DNA of 64,000 nucleotides, from the NCBI GenBank assembly GCA_020205615.1, contig CM035160.1:3264437-3328436 (forward strand), written 5' to 3'. Each line of letters opens with the position of its first letter. Within the stretch, counting starts at the first letter, position 1. The translations under genes and the position numbers were made by a program. Shown piece by piece: positions 1 to 10,952 of this stretch. This DNA comes from Panax quinquefolius (lineage: Eukaryota > Streptophyta > Magnoliopsida > Apiales > Araliaceae). The notes below the pieces were generated by a model. The model was not told the origin of the DNA and ran no database searches. It saw only the letters and a program-made list of their open reading frames with translations.

Positions 1-726
1 TGCCCACAAAGACGCTTCAAAGAATTCTTCCGGCCATCTTCCTTAGCTTCATCCAATCTACGCTTTATTCCATTCAACGGTCGTCTGTTGGTCACCTCAA
101 CTTGCCCATTCATTTGTGGATGAGCATGAAGTCTTCTTTGTCTTTGAATCCCAAATCGTTCAAAAATTCTTCAAATTTTGAACCCACGAATCAAGCGTCC
201 ATTGTCCGATATCAATACTTTAGGGATCCCGGCGAAACACCATGCACTCCTTTACAAACTTTTAGCACACTGCTCATTACATTTATCGGCCAAAGTGGTT
301 TCGCCTCTACCCACTTAGTCATATAATCAATAGAACTATATTTAAGCTAAACGACCTTTAGCTTTAGGTAACTGGTCCCAATATATCCACCCCCAGATAA
401 ATGAAGGGTATAGGAGATAAAATCGAGTATAACTCTTGGTGGTCGATGTGGAACCGGACTATTGAAGTGGCATTTTCACATTTCTTGACGTACTCAGAAA
501 GCTTCTTTGAAAATTGTCGACGATAAGTAACCTTGTCAAGTACTTTGTGTGCCAAAGACTTGGCGACCATATGATCACCGCAAATCTCTTCATGAACTTC
601 CGAAGAGCAGCATACTCGGCTTTGGACGGAACCAAACATTTCAATAATGGTGAGAAAAGCATGATCGATAAAGATCCCCATCAATAAGATGAAATTAGTA
701 CTCTTGTACTTGATCTTCTTTGCCAA
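1..726 (-). pseudogene. Integrase fragment
   Basis: Several frames on the minus strand carry integrase pieces. An HHCC-like segment around 480-640 includes HMVAKSLAHKVLDK. Further on, IDYMTKWVEAKPL and a later SKFEEF...DLGF segment match the gypsy integrase core. Frames change repeatedly. The domain continues past base 1. Confidence 0.8.
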
Positions 727-879
727 AGATCTCGATCCGAAGGAAGGACGCCATCCGCCAAATACTCGATGTAGGGGTCATCCAACAGTTTGTTAGATTC
801 GATGCACATCAACGTTTCATCTTTGAACACTTTCATTCTTTGTAAAATTTCTAAATACACCGATCCATGAAAGACATCT

Positions 880-1257
880 GCATCCGTAGTGGCCAATTTC
901 GACAAAGCATCAGCAGTAGAATTGTCGTTGCGCTCAATACCTTGAAACTCGTACGAAGCAAAAAATTGAAGTTGGTTTCTTAACTCCGCCAGATATTTGA
1001 TCATTCGGGTCCCCGAGCTTCATAATCTCCCCGCAAATTTTTTTTACAACCAACTGAGAATCACTATAGATAATTAACTGTTGGACTTCGAGACTCTTTG
1101 CTAATCGGACACCTGCTAACACTGCTTCGTACTCAGCCTCATTATTTGTTGCTTTAAACCCAAATCTGATGGCCTGCTGAACCTTAAATCCCTCCGGACT
1201 TATTAGAATAATTCCTGCTCCACTAACAGTCATCGTAGAGGATCCATCTGCATACAA
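880..1257 (-). pseudogene. Second (archaeal-type) RNase H fragment
   Basis: The visible signature is YADGSSTMTVSGAGIILISP, then ATNNEAEYEAVLAG, then IYSDSQLVVKKICGE. These supply the Asp, Glu and Asp of an RNase H site. A frameshift near 1000 moves the rest (GIERNDNSTADALSKLA) into another frame. A second RNase H after the gypsy one is characteristic of Tat-lineage elements. Confidence 0.88.
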
Positions 1258-1813
1258 CGTCCACGCTTTCTGACCCTGCTGAATAACGACCCTCGCTTTC
1301 GATCGGAAGATTGACTTCCGATAACCGTATCTCTTCGGTGAACGAACATTCTACCATAAAGTCAGCCAAGGCTTGGCCTTTGATGGCAGTTCGGGGATGA
1401 TACTCGATAAAAAACTGGGACAATTCCATAGTCCATGCTGCTAATCTACCCGAGACCTCTGGCTTGCCCATCACCTTCTTCAACGGTTGATCCGTGTAGA
1501 CGACCAGGAGTCGACCTTGAAAATACTGCTGAAGCTTTCTACTGGCAATTATTAAAGCAAAGGCAAATTTCTCAATGTTAGGATACGGTTTCAAAGATCT
1601 CGTGGGACGTGGCCGACGTAATAGGCCGGGATCTTCGCTTCCCACCGATCTCCGAATCAAAGCGCTCCAATCTAGCAATGAACTCGCCGCAAGGTACAAA
1701 TATAAAGTCTCTGCTGGGACAGGCTTGACCAATAAAGGAGCCGAAGACAGATACGTCTTTATACTTTGGAAAGCATCTTCACACTTTGAAGTCACTTTGG
1801 AATGTCTTCGCAT
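1223..1813 (-). pseudogene. Gypsy-type RNase H fragment
   Basis: This covers the RT thumb to RNase H region, with LYLYLAAS, then YPNIEKFAFALIIASRKLQQ, VVYTDQPL and FFIEYHPRTAIKGQALADF. A short out-of-frame insert-like stretch interrupts the domain after the first motif. It directly precedes the second RNase H. Confidence 0.88.
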
Positions 1814-2119
1814 TCTTTCATCCCTTGATGTATCAAAGAAAGGAAGACATCTTTCGCAGATTTGGCGACGAACCTCCTTAAAGCCGCAATCCTACCAAAT
1901 GACGCTGAACGTCTTTGAATGACTGAGGAGTCTTCATGTCGAGGATGGCTTGGATCTTCTCTGGATTGGCTTCGATGCCCCTTTGACTGACCAGATAACC
2001 CAGAAATTTTCCAGCACCAAGGCCGAAAGTACATTTGGTTGGATTAAGTCGCAGTTGTCGATGACGAATAGTTTGAAAACACTCCTCAGATCGTCAAATG
2101 TTTACGAATTTGCATACTC

Positions 2120-2752
2120 TTCACGATCATGTCATCTACATAAACCTCCATGTTCCTTCCCAAATTGCCTATCAATATAAAGTTCATCATCCTCGATAGG
2201 TAGCTCCAAAGCATTAATGAGGCCAAAAGTCATTTTTTTATGCACACACCGAATCGGTGTGTAATGAATCTTTGTTTTTGGAATGTCTTCTTTGCACATG
2301 GATATTTGATGATAACTCGAAAAAGCATCCATAAAGCTTAATAATGCATACCCCGAAGTGGCATCGATGAGCTGATCGATATGGGGCAGAGGATAAAAGT
2401 CCTTCGGACAGGCTTTGTTGAGGTCGGTGTAGTCGATGCAAACCCGCCACTTTCCATTATGCTTCTGCACCAATACTACATTTGCTATCCACTCCGGGTA
2501 ATCAATCTCGTAAATGAAGTCAGCAGCCAGCAATTTTGCAACCTCTTCATCGATGATCTTTTGACGTTCTGGAGCAAATATCCGCCTCTTCTGACGAACT
2601 GGCTTTTTTGAAGGATCTATCTCCAGTTTATGCTCAGCAACCTTCCGGCTGACTCCAGGCATATCTTGTGGCTCCCATGCAAAAATATCGACATAGCATC
2701 GTAAAAGTTCCATAAGATTCGTCCGAAGAGGTTCAAGTAAGTTCCGAACCAA
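2120..2752 (-). pseudogene. Reverse transcriptase fragment
   Basis: Visible RT motifs are the Trp-Arg-Val-Cys-Ile-Asp-Tyr segment at about 2440, DLNKACPKDFYPLPHID, and SFMDAFSSYHQI. The catalytic YVDD box lies at about 2125-2150 in another frame (minus strand encodes VYVDDMIVK). The stretch just before YVDD is frameshifted. These motifs are typical of gypsy RT. Confidence 0.9.
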
Positions 2753-3422
2753 TCTTCATTTGTCTCTTGTCCGCTTCAGATGACCAACTCAATTTCCTCC
2801 GTCCCCCCAGCGGGGATTACCAACGGTTCTGAACTGCTCTCGGTGAAGGGTTCGATTTCAATTGCCATCGTCTTTCTTTGTTTACTAACCCCCATTCCGG
2901 ATGAAATGGCGAATTCGATAACATCTCCGAGGCAGATCCAAGTCACCCATCACCTCTCCTACTCCGTGTCTTTGTGGGAACTTGATTTTGAAATGTGGGA
3001 TGGAAGTTCTGACTGAAGAGTCATCAACGTAAGTCTTCCCAAAATGGCGTTGCCAGGTAGAATCCACATGCACAACATAAAATTTACAAGTTATCTCACT
3101 TCACGGGGCCGTCGTCAAGATGACAGGGAGTTCAATAGTCTTGGCCACTTTGACAGGATCGTTTCAAACCATATATAGAGGAGCCTCTGTCAGACCTCCA
3201 TTTTGTGCTCATCGAGATGCATTCTTTGATAAGCATGGGCATAAAGAATGTCCACCGAAGATCCGTTGTCTATCATCATGCGTTTTACATCCACTGAGCC
3301 CACTTGTGCTGTGATCACCAATGCTCCTTCATGCGGTTCAATGGGCTCCGAAGGATAATCCGCATCTGTAAATGAAATAACAGTTCTGGGAAAGGCCTGT
3401 CAACCTTGAGAGTAAAGATCGG

Positions 3423-4446
3423 TTATTGACATAATCGAATCAAGATAAGACCTCTCTTCTTCCCTACTAATTTCCCAACAGATCCACCAGTTATTACATC
3501 AACGACTTGCCTTGGCGGTGGTGGAACATTTTGAACAGGTGGTACTTGAACTGTTTGAACGGTACGATTGATAACCTGTTGATTTTGACGGTCTTTCTCA
3601 GCCACATATTGAATCAGCAAGCCACTTTTAATCTTGTTTTCCACAAAATCCTTTAAATTACAACATTCATTTAGTGTCACGACCAAAGTGACTTGATGAT
3701 AACCACAATATTTGCGAGGGTTGCCATGTCCCGTTTTGTAATTATCACGAGGTGGTTCAAAGAAAGGCTGGTTTCGGATCTGATCCAAAATTATCGACCT
3801 CTCTGTATTCAACTGGGTATAAACCTTATTAACCTTCGGGTAGAGCAGTGCACAGCTCACGCGCTTGTCGCCACGAGTTATCAGTATTTCTTGAACTACC
3901 TTCCGCCCTTTGGTTATATCCTCCCCTTTCTCTCGATCAACATCGGTCTTGGGAACCTCTACCTCCTTTGATTGGCTCAAAGAAGGATTCTTGAGACTAT
4001 TCATAGCCTCTTCCACAACAATATAGCCGCCTTGTCAAAGGCTTCTGCTAGGCTCTTCGGATGGTGAAACATCAATTTCTTTACCAATTTCTCCGATTTA
4101 ACCAGATCCAGCCCATTCTGGAATAATCCAACAGCTTGGAGATCATTAAGATCGGACACCTGTCCGACCGCTTCCCTAAACCTCTTTACATATTGGCCTC
4201 AAAGATTCATTGGTGAAGCTACGGACTTGTCTTAAAGAACCAGTAGCTTCCCCTTCTTCGGTTGCTTCCAAAACGAGCATGGAACTTATCACAAAGTTCA
4301 GTCCACGAGGAGATAGAATCCGATGGTAAAGTCCCCATCCACTGTCTGGCGTCTTTTCTCAAAGTAGTGACAAAAGTGTGACATTTAGCAGCATCAGTAA
4401 AGTCATAGTAATCCATTAATTGATTGAACGCTTTGACTATGGTCAT
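3423..4446 (-). pseudogene. gag fragment of the Tat-lineage element
   Basis: The retrotransposon gag domain is visible at 4219-4446, with the pattern TFVTTLRKDARQWMGTLP followed by a Trp-Thr-Glu-Leu and a Phe-x-x-x-Phe segment. The reading frame then breaks and resumes at 3423-4016, where PRKYCGYHQ and a second Cys/His-rich stretch precede the likely protease region. No intact zinc knuckle is seen. The frame changes show the copy is dead. Confidence 0.8.
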
Positions 4447-5430
4447 AAGGATCTCGACCCATCATAGCTCTCCATGCGAGGTAACTTTTGGTAGCATCCG
4501 CTTTCTCCTTGAGAATATCGAGGTAAAGGGATGCCTTCTTACCGTAAATATCTTTCACTGTTGGACCTCACCCAATTGTTTTCGAAGTTCTTTCAACTCT
4601 CTAACCAGAAAATCAACACCTTCGGGTTGTGATGAGATCTCCTTTTCCTGGGCGACACTAGGTTTTGGAATGGATCGACCCTTCCCTGCCGATCTTACTG
4701 CCTTTACGGGACTTCTTGATTTACTAGGTCGTAAAATTTCATCCTCATGATGAGAACGATTGTGACGGTATTCTCCCGCCGGGTTTCGGCATAATTTCTC
4801 TCGACGCTTCTTCGTCTTTCATCGTCACGATGAATCGATGCTAACAATCGATGCCGCCTTCTTCGAGGTCAAGGCGTTCGCTCCTCGATCTCCTCCTACT
4901 GTGAGAATGATCCACGGACACACGCATAGAATGTTCCGGCTCCCCTTACCTTCCGACGGGTACCTCTTATGCTTATACTCGCCGTCTTCGGAGTGAAAAT
5001 GGCTAGATGCTTCGTCTCTCAACTCATTCACGAAGCATCCGTTTCGGCTTATATCTTCCTTTGTCTTAACAGAACCTCCAAAGCCTTATCCGCTTTGGTC
5101 CGCCATCCTTGCTAACTTGGTAGCTTTCGGTCCTCTTGACCACTTGGCGATGAGTCTGGTTGGCGAACCGCTTACCCGTTCCGGATTGGGATCACGCCTT
5201 ATCGGCGTTGAAAACTAACTTCCGTCTGGCTCCACCATGGATCTTGGACGAAGTTCTTACAATTGTTCTTAGAAGCCGTGCTCTCACGAGCACTTTTAGA
5301 AGGACCAAGCGATCCTTTTCAAATACGAGGCGTTGATGAACTAATGACCATCGTCGCCTTCTTTCCGGTGTTCCATCTCTACTCCTCATCATCTTTCGAA
5401 ACAAATTTAAACAATTGTGATTGAAAAGAC

Positions 5431-5449
5431 GCCCTCCTTCTAGCGCCAA
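5431..5449 (-). other. Primer binding site
   Basis: Directly inside the LTR the minus strand reads TTGGCGCTAGAAGGAGGGC. The element at 19168 has the same site with one change at 19829. I recognise this as a recurrent plant Ty3/gypsy PBS but do not assign the tRNA. Confidence 0.8.
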
Positions 5450-6125
5450 TGTTAACGCCAAGATCTTTCGTCACGTCCCAATCACCTAAAAGCGCCACGA
5501 TCCCGCAACGTAAACACAATAAACACCACAAGCTTCGACGGATTCGGCGTTTGGGGATAGCTCAGCGTGAGAATCGGTATGTGAATTCACGAGGTTTATC
5601 GAAAAGCAGAGGCTATATCGCTTAGTGTATTGATATCGAGAGATAATAATAATTCTCTGTGAATATCCGATTCTAAATGAAGAAGAGTATGAAAAACGTC
5701 ACTTTCTTGGTGGAGACTTCTTGCCAAGTTATACCCTCCGGCCCGAATTATCAATGTACCACCCACTACTACCGACACATTCCCTTTGCCGATGGGTTCT
5801 GTAAATCGCATGTAGTTTATTCTCTTCTTTTCGATCATTTTGTCGCTCACTACCGCCAGAGTTGTAATCCCATCCACATTAATGCATGGCATGGTTTCTT
5901 TAGTCAACCGACATGCTTTTTCATCATTAAGGTCAAAGATTATAGATATTTAAAATGTCTAAATGATTGATCCATTGACCCGACCCGGTCTTATAAGTTT
6001 GAAATGAAAATAATATGATAATTGGGCTTTAATGATTTTTATAATTCAATAATAAAGGCCCAATAGAATAAAAATAATAAGCCCAATATATTTGGCCCAA
6101 AGGGATAAAATATCACGACCCAACA
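5450..6125 (-). repeat. 5' LTR of the Tat-lineage element
   Basis: Read on the minus strand, the LTR starts TGTTGGGTCGTGATATTT at 6125 and ends GTTAACA at 5450. The same termini bound the LTRs at 19168-19828 and 27923-28580. Its length of 676 bp is close to theirs (661 and 658 bp). The flanking bases 6126-6130 are CTCAG. The matching target duplication would be outside the window. Confidence 0.9.
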
Positions 6126-7411
6126 CTCAGTAAGTATAGTGTTAGTGACTTTAAATTGGCGAAAAAGGTGGGATTTTTCTTTATAAACAAGTGTTTGCTT
6201 GCTATGTGTTTGATGTTTTGTTTATTTAGGGACCTCCAATATATATTGTCAACATTTACCTATTAAATAAGCCTCAAATAAATATTTTAACTTGGATTGT
6301 TTTTGGTTGATTCGCTGCAGTGTTCCAAAGTGATAAAAGAAGCTAAAGTTTTGATCTTTTGTGGTTTTAAGGATAGTTAAGTATAATCGTGATTTTGGAT
6401 TCCTCAAATTTTATGAGGGTCTATATGGGCTTTCCTTTGGAAGCATTTTATCTAAGATTAATATTTTAGTTAGAAATTTATAAATTAATATTGTCAATAT
6501 GTGGCTGTTAGTCATCATGGAAAGATTCCCTTCTTGTTGCTGTAAAATAATGATTATTATTGGCTTAAGTTTGGAGCTACAGTAGGTGAAGGAAGTGAAA
6601 ATTTGATTATAACTATACTTTTGCTAGTACATATTGCTATCCAAGAAGGGAAGTAGAGGGTTTGACCATTCGGGTATATATTACCCAAGATTAGCATAAC
6701 GCTTCATTTTTGTTATGCCACTTGATATTTGACCTGTTTTATTGGCTAATTAGTTTTGTTTTACAAAAAAGATTTCAATATGTAGATCAAACTCTCTGGG
6801 TTTTCAGGTTGGGTGTTCGGATTCGATTTTGCAAGTTGGTAAGCTGTTATTCATTAGGCATGCTCTTGCATATTCTTTTGCTTAAACATACTCTTCTTCC
6901 TGAGTGAAATCTTTGTAAAGAAAATATCACATTCACATTTCTGCAATGTAAATTACTATTTTAGTAATGAATAGATATACAACTTCTGAGATTGTATAGC
7001 CTCTTAATTTTTCAATGAGACACCCTTGTTTTGGGAGAACCCCAAATGGAAATAACTCTAATTGGGATGACCTGATTTCTTTGTGGCTAAATACGGAGGT
7101 GGTTGATTTCTTCACTACAAATTGGAGTAACTTATTTACTTTACCAATCCCGCCTGTAGTTTTTTTTTGTTGCTTGTTTGGATGCCATCGATATACTGGC
7201 TTGTTAAGAAGTTAATGTGCAGAAGGGAGTTTTTTTCCCATGCACTAAAATGGTTTTTGTCAGACTTTTTCTTTTCAAAATATGCCTTTATGTACTATTG
7301 ACTAAATTGAAACAGGGATAGAACTGTTTGTTGGACCAGAAGGTTTTGCTTGTTAGCTTTTGAATCTCGAAACAGCAAGACAGATGTCACACTGAGTTCA
7401 TCAAAGGGAAA
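6126..7411. other. Intergenic and probable promoter/5' UTR of MRL7 gene
   Basis: No convincing coding exon is seen. The stretch is AT-rich single-copy-looking DNA between the retrotransposon LTR and the MRL7 start codon. It must hold the MRL7 promoter and leader, but I cannot place a TATA box or transcription start with confidence. Confidence 0.5.
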
Positions 7412-10013
7412 ATGTTTCTTTCCACCGTGAAACCAAACCTTCATTTACACTCTTGCTCACCAATCTATCCCTCCATTAGCCCTTCTTCTAGCACTGTATC
7501 TCATTTGAGCTTCCTGTTATCCCCTTCTTTGAAACATGATAACATGTATAAAAATCTGAGATTAAATGCCAGGTCGAGGGAATCTGATTTAGAACCTGAA
7601 CGTAGCTCTAGCCTTCACCTTGATTCCAAACCTAAAGCAAAAACGCAACATCAGAAAGCCAAAGATCAGCAAATTGAAGATGAAGACTGTGGTAAAACTT
7701 TCCCTACAACAATCCCCAAAAAGCCAAGGCGTGGTCGTAGGAGTGAAGTAGCTGCAGTTGAAGATTTTATGCGAGATTCTCTTGAACAGACATTTGCATC
7801 CATCCGGCAGAAGAATTCAGAAATTCTGAAGGATACGGAACATATCATGAAAGAAAAGATTGGTGGTGAGATAGATTCCGATGGAAGTGGTGATGATAAC
7901 GATGACAATGAAGGGAATATAAAAGGAAAGAAGATGGTGGTTGAGGAGGATAATCCTGATTGGCCGCTTGATGCTGATGTAGGGTGGGGAATTAGAGCAT
8001 CAGAGTACTTTCAGCAGCATCCAATAAGAAATGTAGTGGGGGAAGACGGCGTGGAGATCGACTGGGAAGGAGAGATTGAGGATAATTGGGTGAAGGAGAT
8101 CAATTGTCTAGAGTGGGAGACATTCGCTTTCCATCCCAACCCCTTAATTGTCCTTGTTTTTGAAAGATACAATCAGTAAGTTAATCATTATTTGCCATGT
8201 TATACCCTGCCGCATTGTGACCTGCTTAGTTCCTACATTCTGCATAATCTCAACATACTGTCAAAGCGAATAAATTACGAGTTTCCTATTGGTGTATATT
8301 AGAAAGGGAGGCATTAAACTGCAGAGGATGAGAAAACTAAAATAAAATTAACCCTTGAGCCCATGTAGCTTGTGTTTTTATCAATAGGGAATTCCCTTAT
8401 CCCCCTTTCGTCTTCTAATGGATTGACAATACACTCACTATGTCATGTATAAAATGTTAGATTAAAACTAAACAATTGAACTTAGAGAAACAGCTTATGC
8501 ATGATTAATAAGAAAAAGTTCATTTAGAAAATTATATATGTTGCCTGAATTGAAATATGAAGCACCTACAGAGACACTTGGTAAGGTGCTGTGAGATGAA
8601 TTTAGGAAGAGAGAACCGATGAATCATTAACTAACATGTTTAACCTTTTCCTTGGAAGGTTGGGGGTCACCTTTTCTGTTTCTTTTCTTTATCTTAATTG
8701 AGCTCAACATAATATTCATCACCGAACAAATTGATGATTCATATGATGCAGTTTTCTCAATGTGGAAAGGTTTTTTACATATTAACTGAAGAAATGCGGT
8801 TCTATGACAAGAGTCTTAGGATAGACCTTCTTAGAGAGGAATTGATTATTTTGAGCTACATTCACTGAAATGTGGCATTTGTTAAGTGGAAGAATGTATT
8901 TAATATGGTTAATAGGACTTGAGTTGATGATGATGATGTATATGGGTATGAGTTGTGCACTTCCTCCACGCACATGCTTCACTTAAAAATTAATGACTTG
9001 GCCCAAATACAGTTTGTTATACAGAATTATTCTTTTTAGCTTGCACAGTTCATTGACTTATATTTTGTGTTATACAATAGATTGATGTAATATAATTGAT
9101 GAAATGGATAGAGTTAGGATGCTCTTAAAGCATCAATGTTTCCCAAACTTGTCTCTCTACATCATACGTTAGTGTGAATTTCTTAAAAGTTGTGATGTGC
9201 TGTGTTTTTGGACATAATGCGGCAAAGTATGCACTTTACAGTGATTTGCTTTTATTTTAACTTCTAATGGTATTTTTTCTGTTTTTATCTTTTATTTCTT
9301 CTTCTATGCATATTGAAAGTGCCTTTTTTTTTTAATTTTTCGGGAAATGTTTTCATGACGTATCAAATTGTATGAAGGTGCTTTGGGGAAAATTCAATGA
9401 CTGGCATGAGGGTGCTTTATTTATGTGAAATCATTGCCTCTTCTCATATTGTTTACAGGGCAACTGATAACTGGAAGGTTTTAAAGGAGCTAGAGAAGGC
9501 CACTAAGGTGTACTGGAGTGCCAAAGATCGATTGCCTCCTCGGGTATTTCAAACTTCTCATGTCCCCATTTTTTTGAGTATTCATATGTGAACAAGTTAT
9601 CTTTGCTTCTCTTCTGAGTTCTGACGATATTTGTCAATATGTTATTGCATTGCCTTAAAATATTTTGACGTCTTATTTTAAAGCATTTAATCATCTTTAT
9701 AGTTTCACAAAACAGGCGGTCAAGATTGACATCAACATTGAGAGAGATTTGGCATATGCTCTCAAGATTAAAGAGTGCCCACAAATTTTGTTTTTGCGGG
9801 GAAACAGGATTCTGTACAGGGAGAAAGGTAAGATTATTGATTTCTTCTTTAAATATCTTGGCTATATATTTATTTAATTGGTAGTGGCATTTATCTTTAG
9901 CTTGGACCTGATCTACAGAGTTTCGCACATCGGATGAGTTGGTCCAGATGATTGCACATTTTTATTATAAAGAAAAAGAGCCTTCATGGATGAGTGGAGC
10001 AATTTTGTATTGA
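7412..10013 (+). CDS. MRL7: Thioredoxin-like fold protein MRL7 (RCB/ECB1/SVR4 family), chloroplast/nuclear
   Basis: Four exons join in frame: 7412-8175, 9459-9543, 9716-9827 and 9919-10013, giving 351 residues. Family members are required for plastid-encoded RNA polymerase activity and chloroplast biogenesis, and are described as dual-targeted to plastid and nucleus in phytochrome signalling. The N-terminal ~50 residues are Ser-rich, as in a transit peptide. A charged, acidic linker follows (about 65-185). The conserved core begins at [20 protein letters not shown] and carries [26 protein letters not shown] and a C-terminal [20 protein letters not shown]. No CxxC thioredoxin motif is seen. 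All three introns are GT-AG. The paralogue MRL7L/NCP is similar. I prefer MRL7 because the nearby fatty alcohol oxidase gene recalls its Arabidopsis neighbourhood. The start ATG is the first in frame before the transit-like region. Confidence 0.92.
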
Positions 10014-10952
10014 CCGTTTCAATTCTGATACAGGTACCCTTTTTGTTGAGGTTCATAGCTGATCATAAGCTTTATTGACACTAGTAAAATTCTTGATTCA
10101 TTAGTCCCTTCAGATGCAGGTGAGAAGTGACATCATAGCAAAGGATAACAGAAACAGGTCGACAACAAAGGAATTATCCATTGTGCCGTGGGAAACCTAG
10201 GTATTCTCGCCTTGGCTTTCTTGAACCCTTAAACTACTTTGATCCGGGTGGAGCAAGGAACCAAAACATGTAGTTTCAAGAAAGGAAAAGCTTTCCATGT
10301 CAAATTTCTGTACTTTGTAGACCCTAAGCTTAACCATGTATTAGCAGCAGCATGTGATCAATGATAAGAACTAATGATGCTCCAACTAATTACTACTAAT
10401 ATTAATCTTGGTTTCTGGGGAAAGGAGGATCTATTTCAACTCCCTTATTTTATTTTCACCATTTCCTTTAATGTCCAAGTCCCTTGTGTCTCAGATTGGA
10501 AATGGAGATGTAGTAAAGAGCCAGAGAGATCCACTCTTTGGTTCTGGTAATATTCTTTAATGAATATTTTGTGTAGACATTTTTAATTAACTAGTCTTTG
10601 AGAATTATGTGTTCTAAACGTATTTTGTATGAAATGGGCAAATGAAAATTGTACACTTTAAAAATCATGTTTCTCGATTACTTTATTTTTTGTTAGCCAA
10701 AAGATATTCAATTAAAATAATTCCAAATATTATTAGTTACTCCATTCAAAAAAATTGAAAAAGATTATTAAGATACTTGAAACCAACCATTATATAACTT
10801 ACAAATGTAATACGTATCTAAGAATTACGTTAGTGGAAAAATAAAATAAAAGACAAGTACGAACGCAGTAGGGTCTGCCAGGCCTGCCATATACTTTCCG
10901 CAATTCTCACACTTTTTTCTCTAGGTTTTGATTTCGATCTTTTGTCAAAAAT

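Larger units (their letters stand above)
1..6125 (-). mobile_element. Ty3/gypsy Tat-lineage LTR retrotransposon, decayed, 5' part
   Basis: The element reads on the minus strand. Its 5' LTR is at 5450-6125, followed by a primer binding site, gag, RT, a gypsy-type RNase H, a second RNase H of the archaeal type, and integrase. It leaves the window at base 1, so its 3' end is not seen. The order RT, RNase H, second RNase H, integrase is diagnostic of the plant Tat lineage (Ogre, Retand and relatives). Every domain is cut by frameshifts and stops, so it is not autonomous. The LTR and primer site match those of the element at 19168-28580, so both belong to one family. Only the LTR lies near a gene: its start is about 1.3 kb upstream of the MRL7 start and it points away from it. 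Confidence 0.93.
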
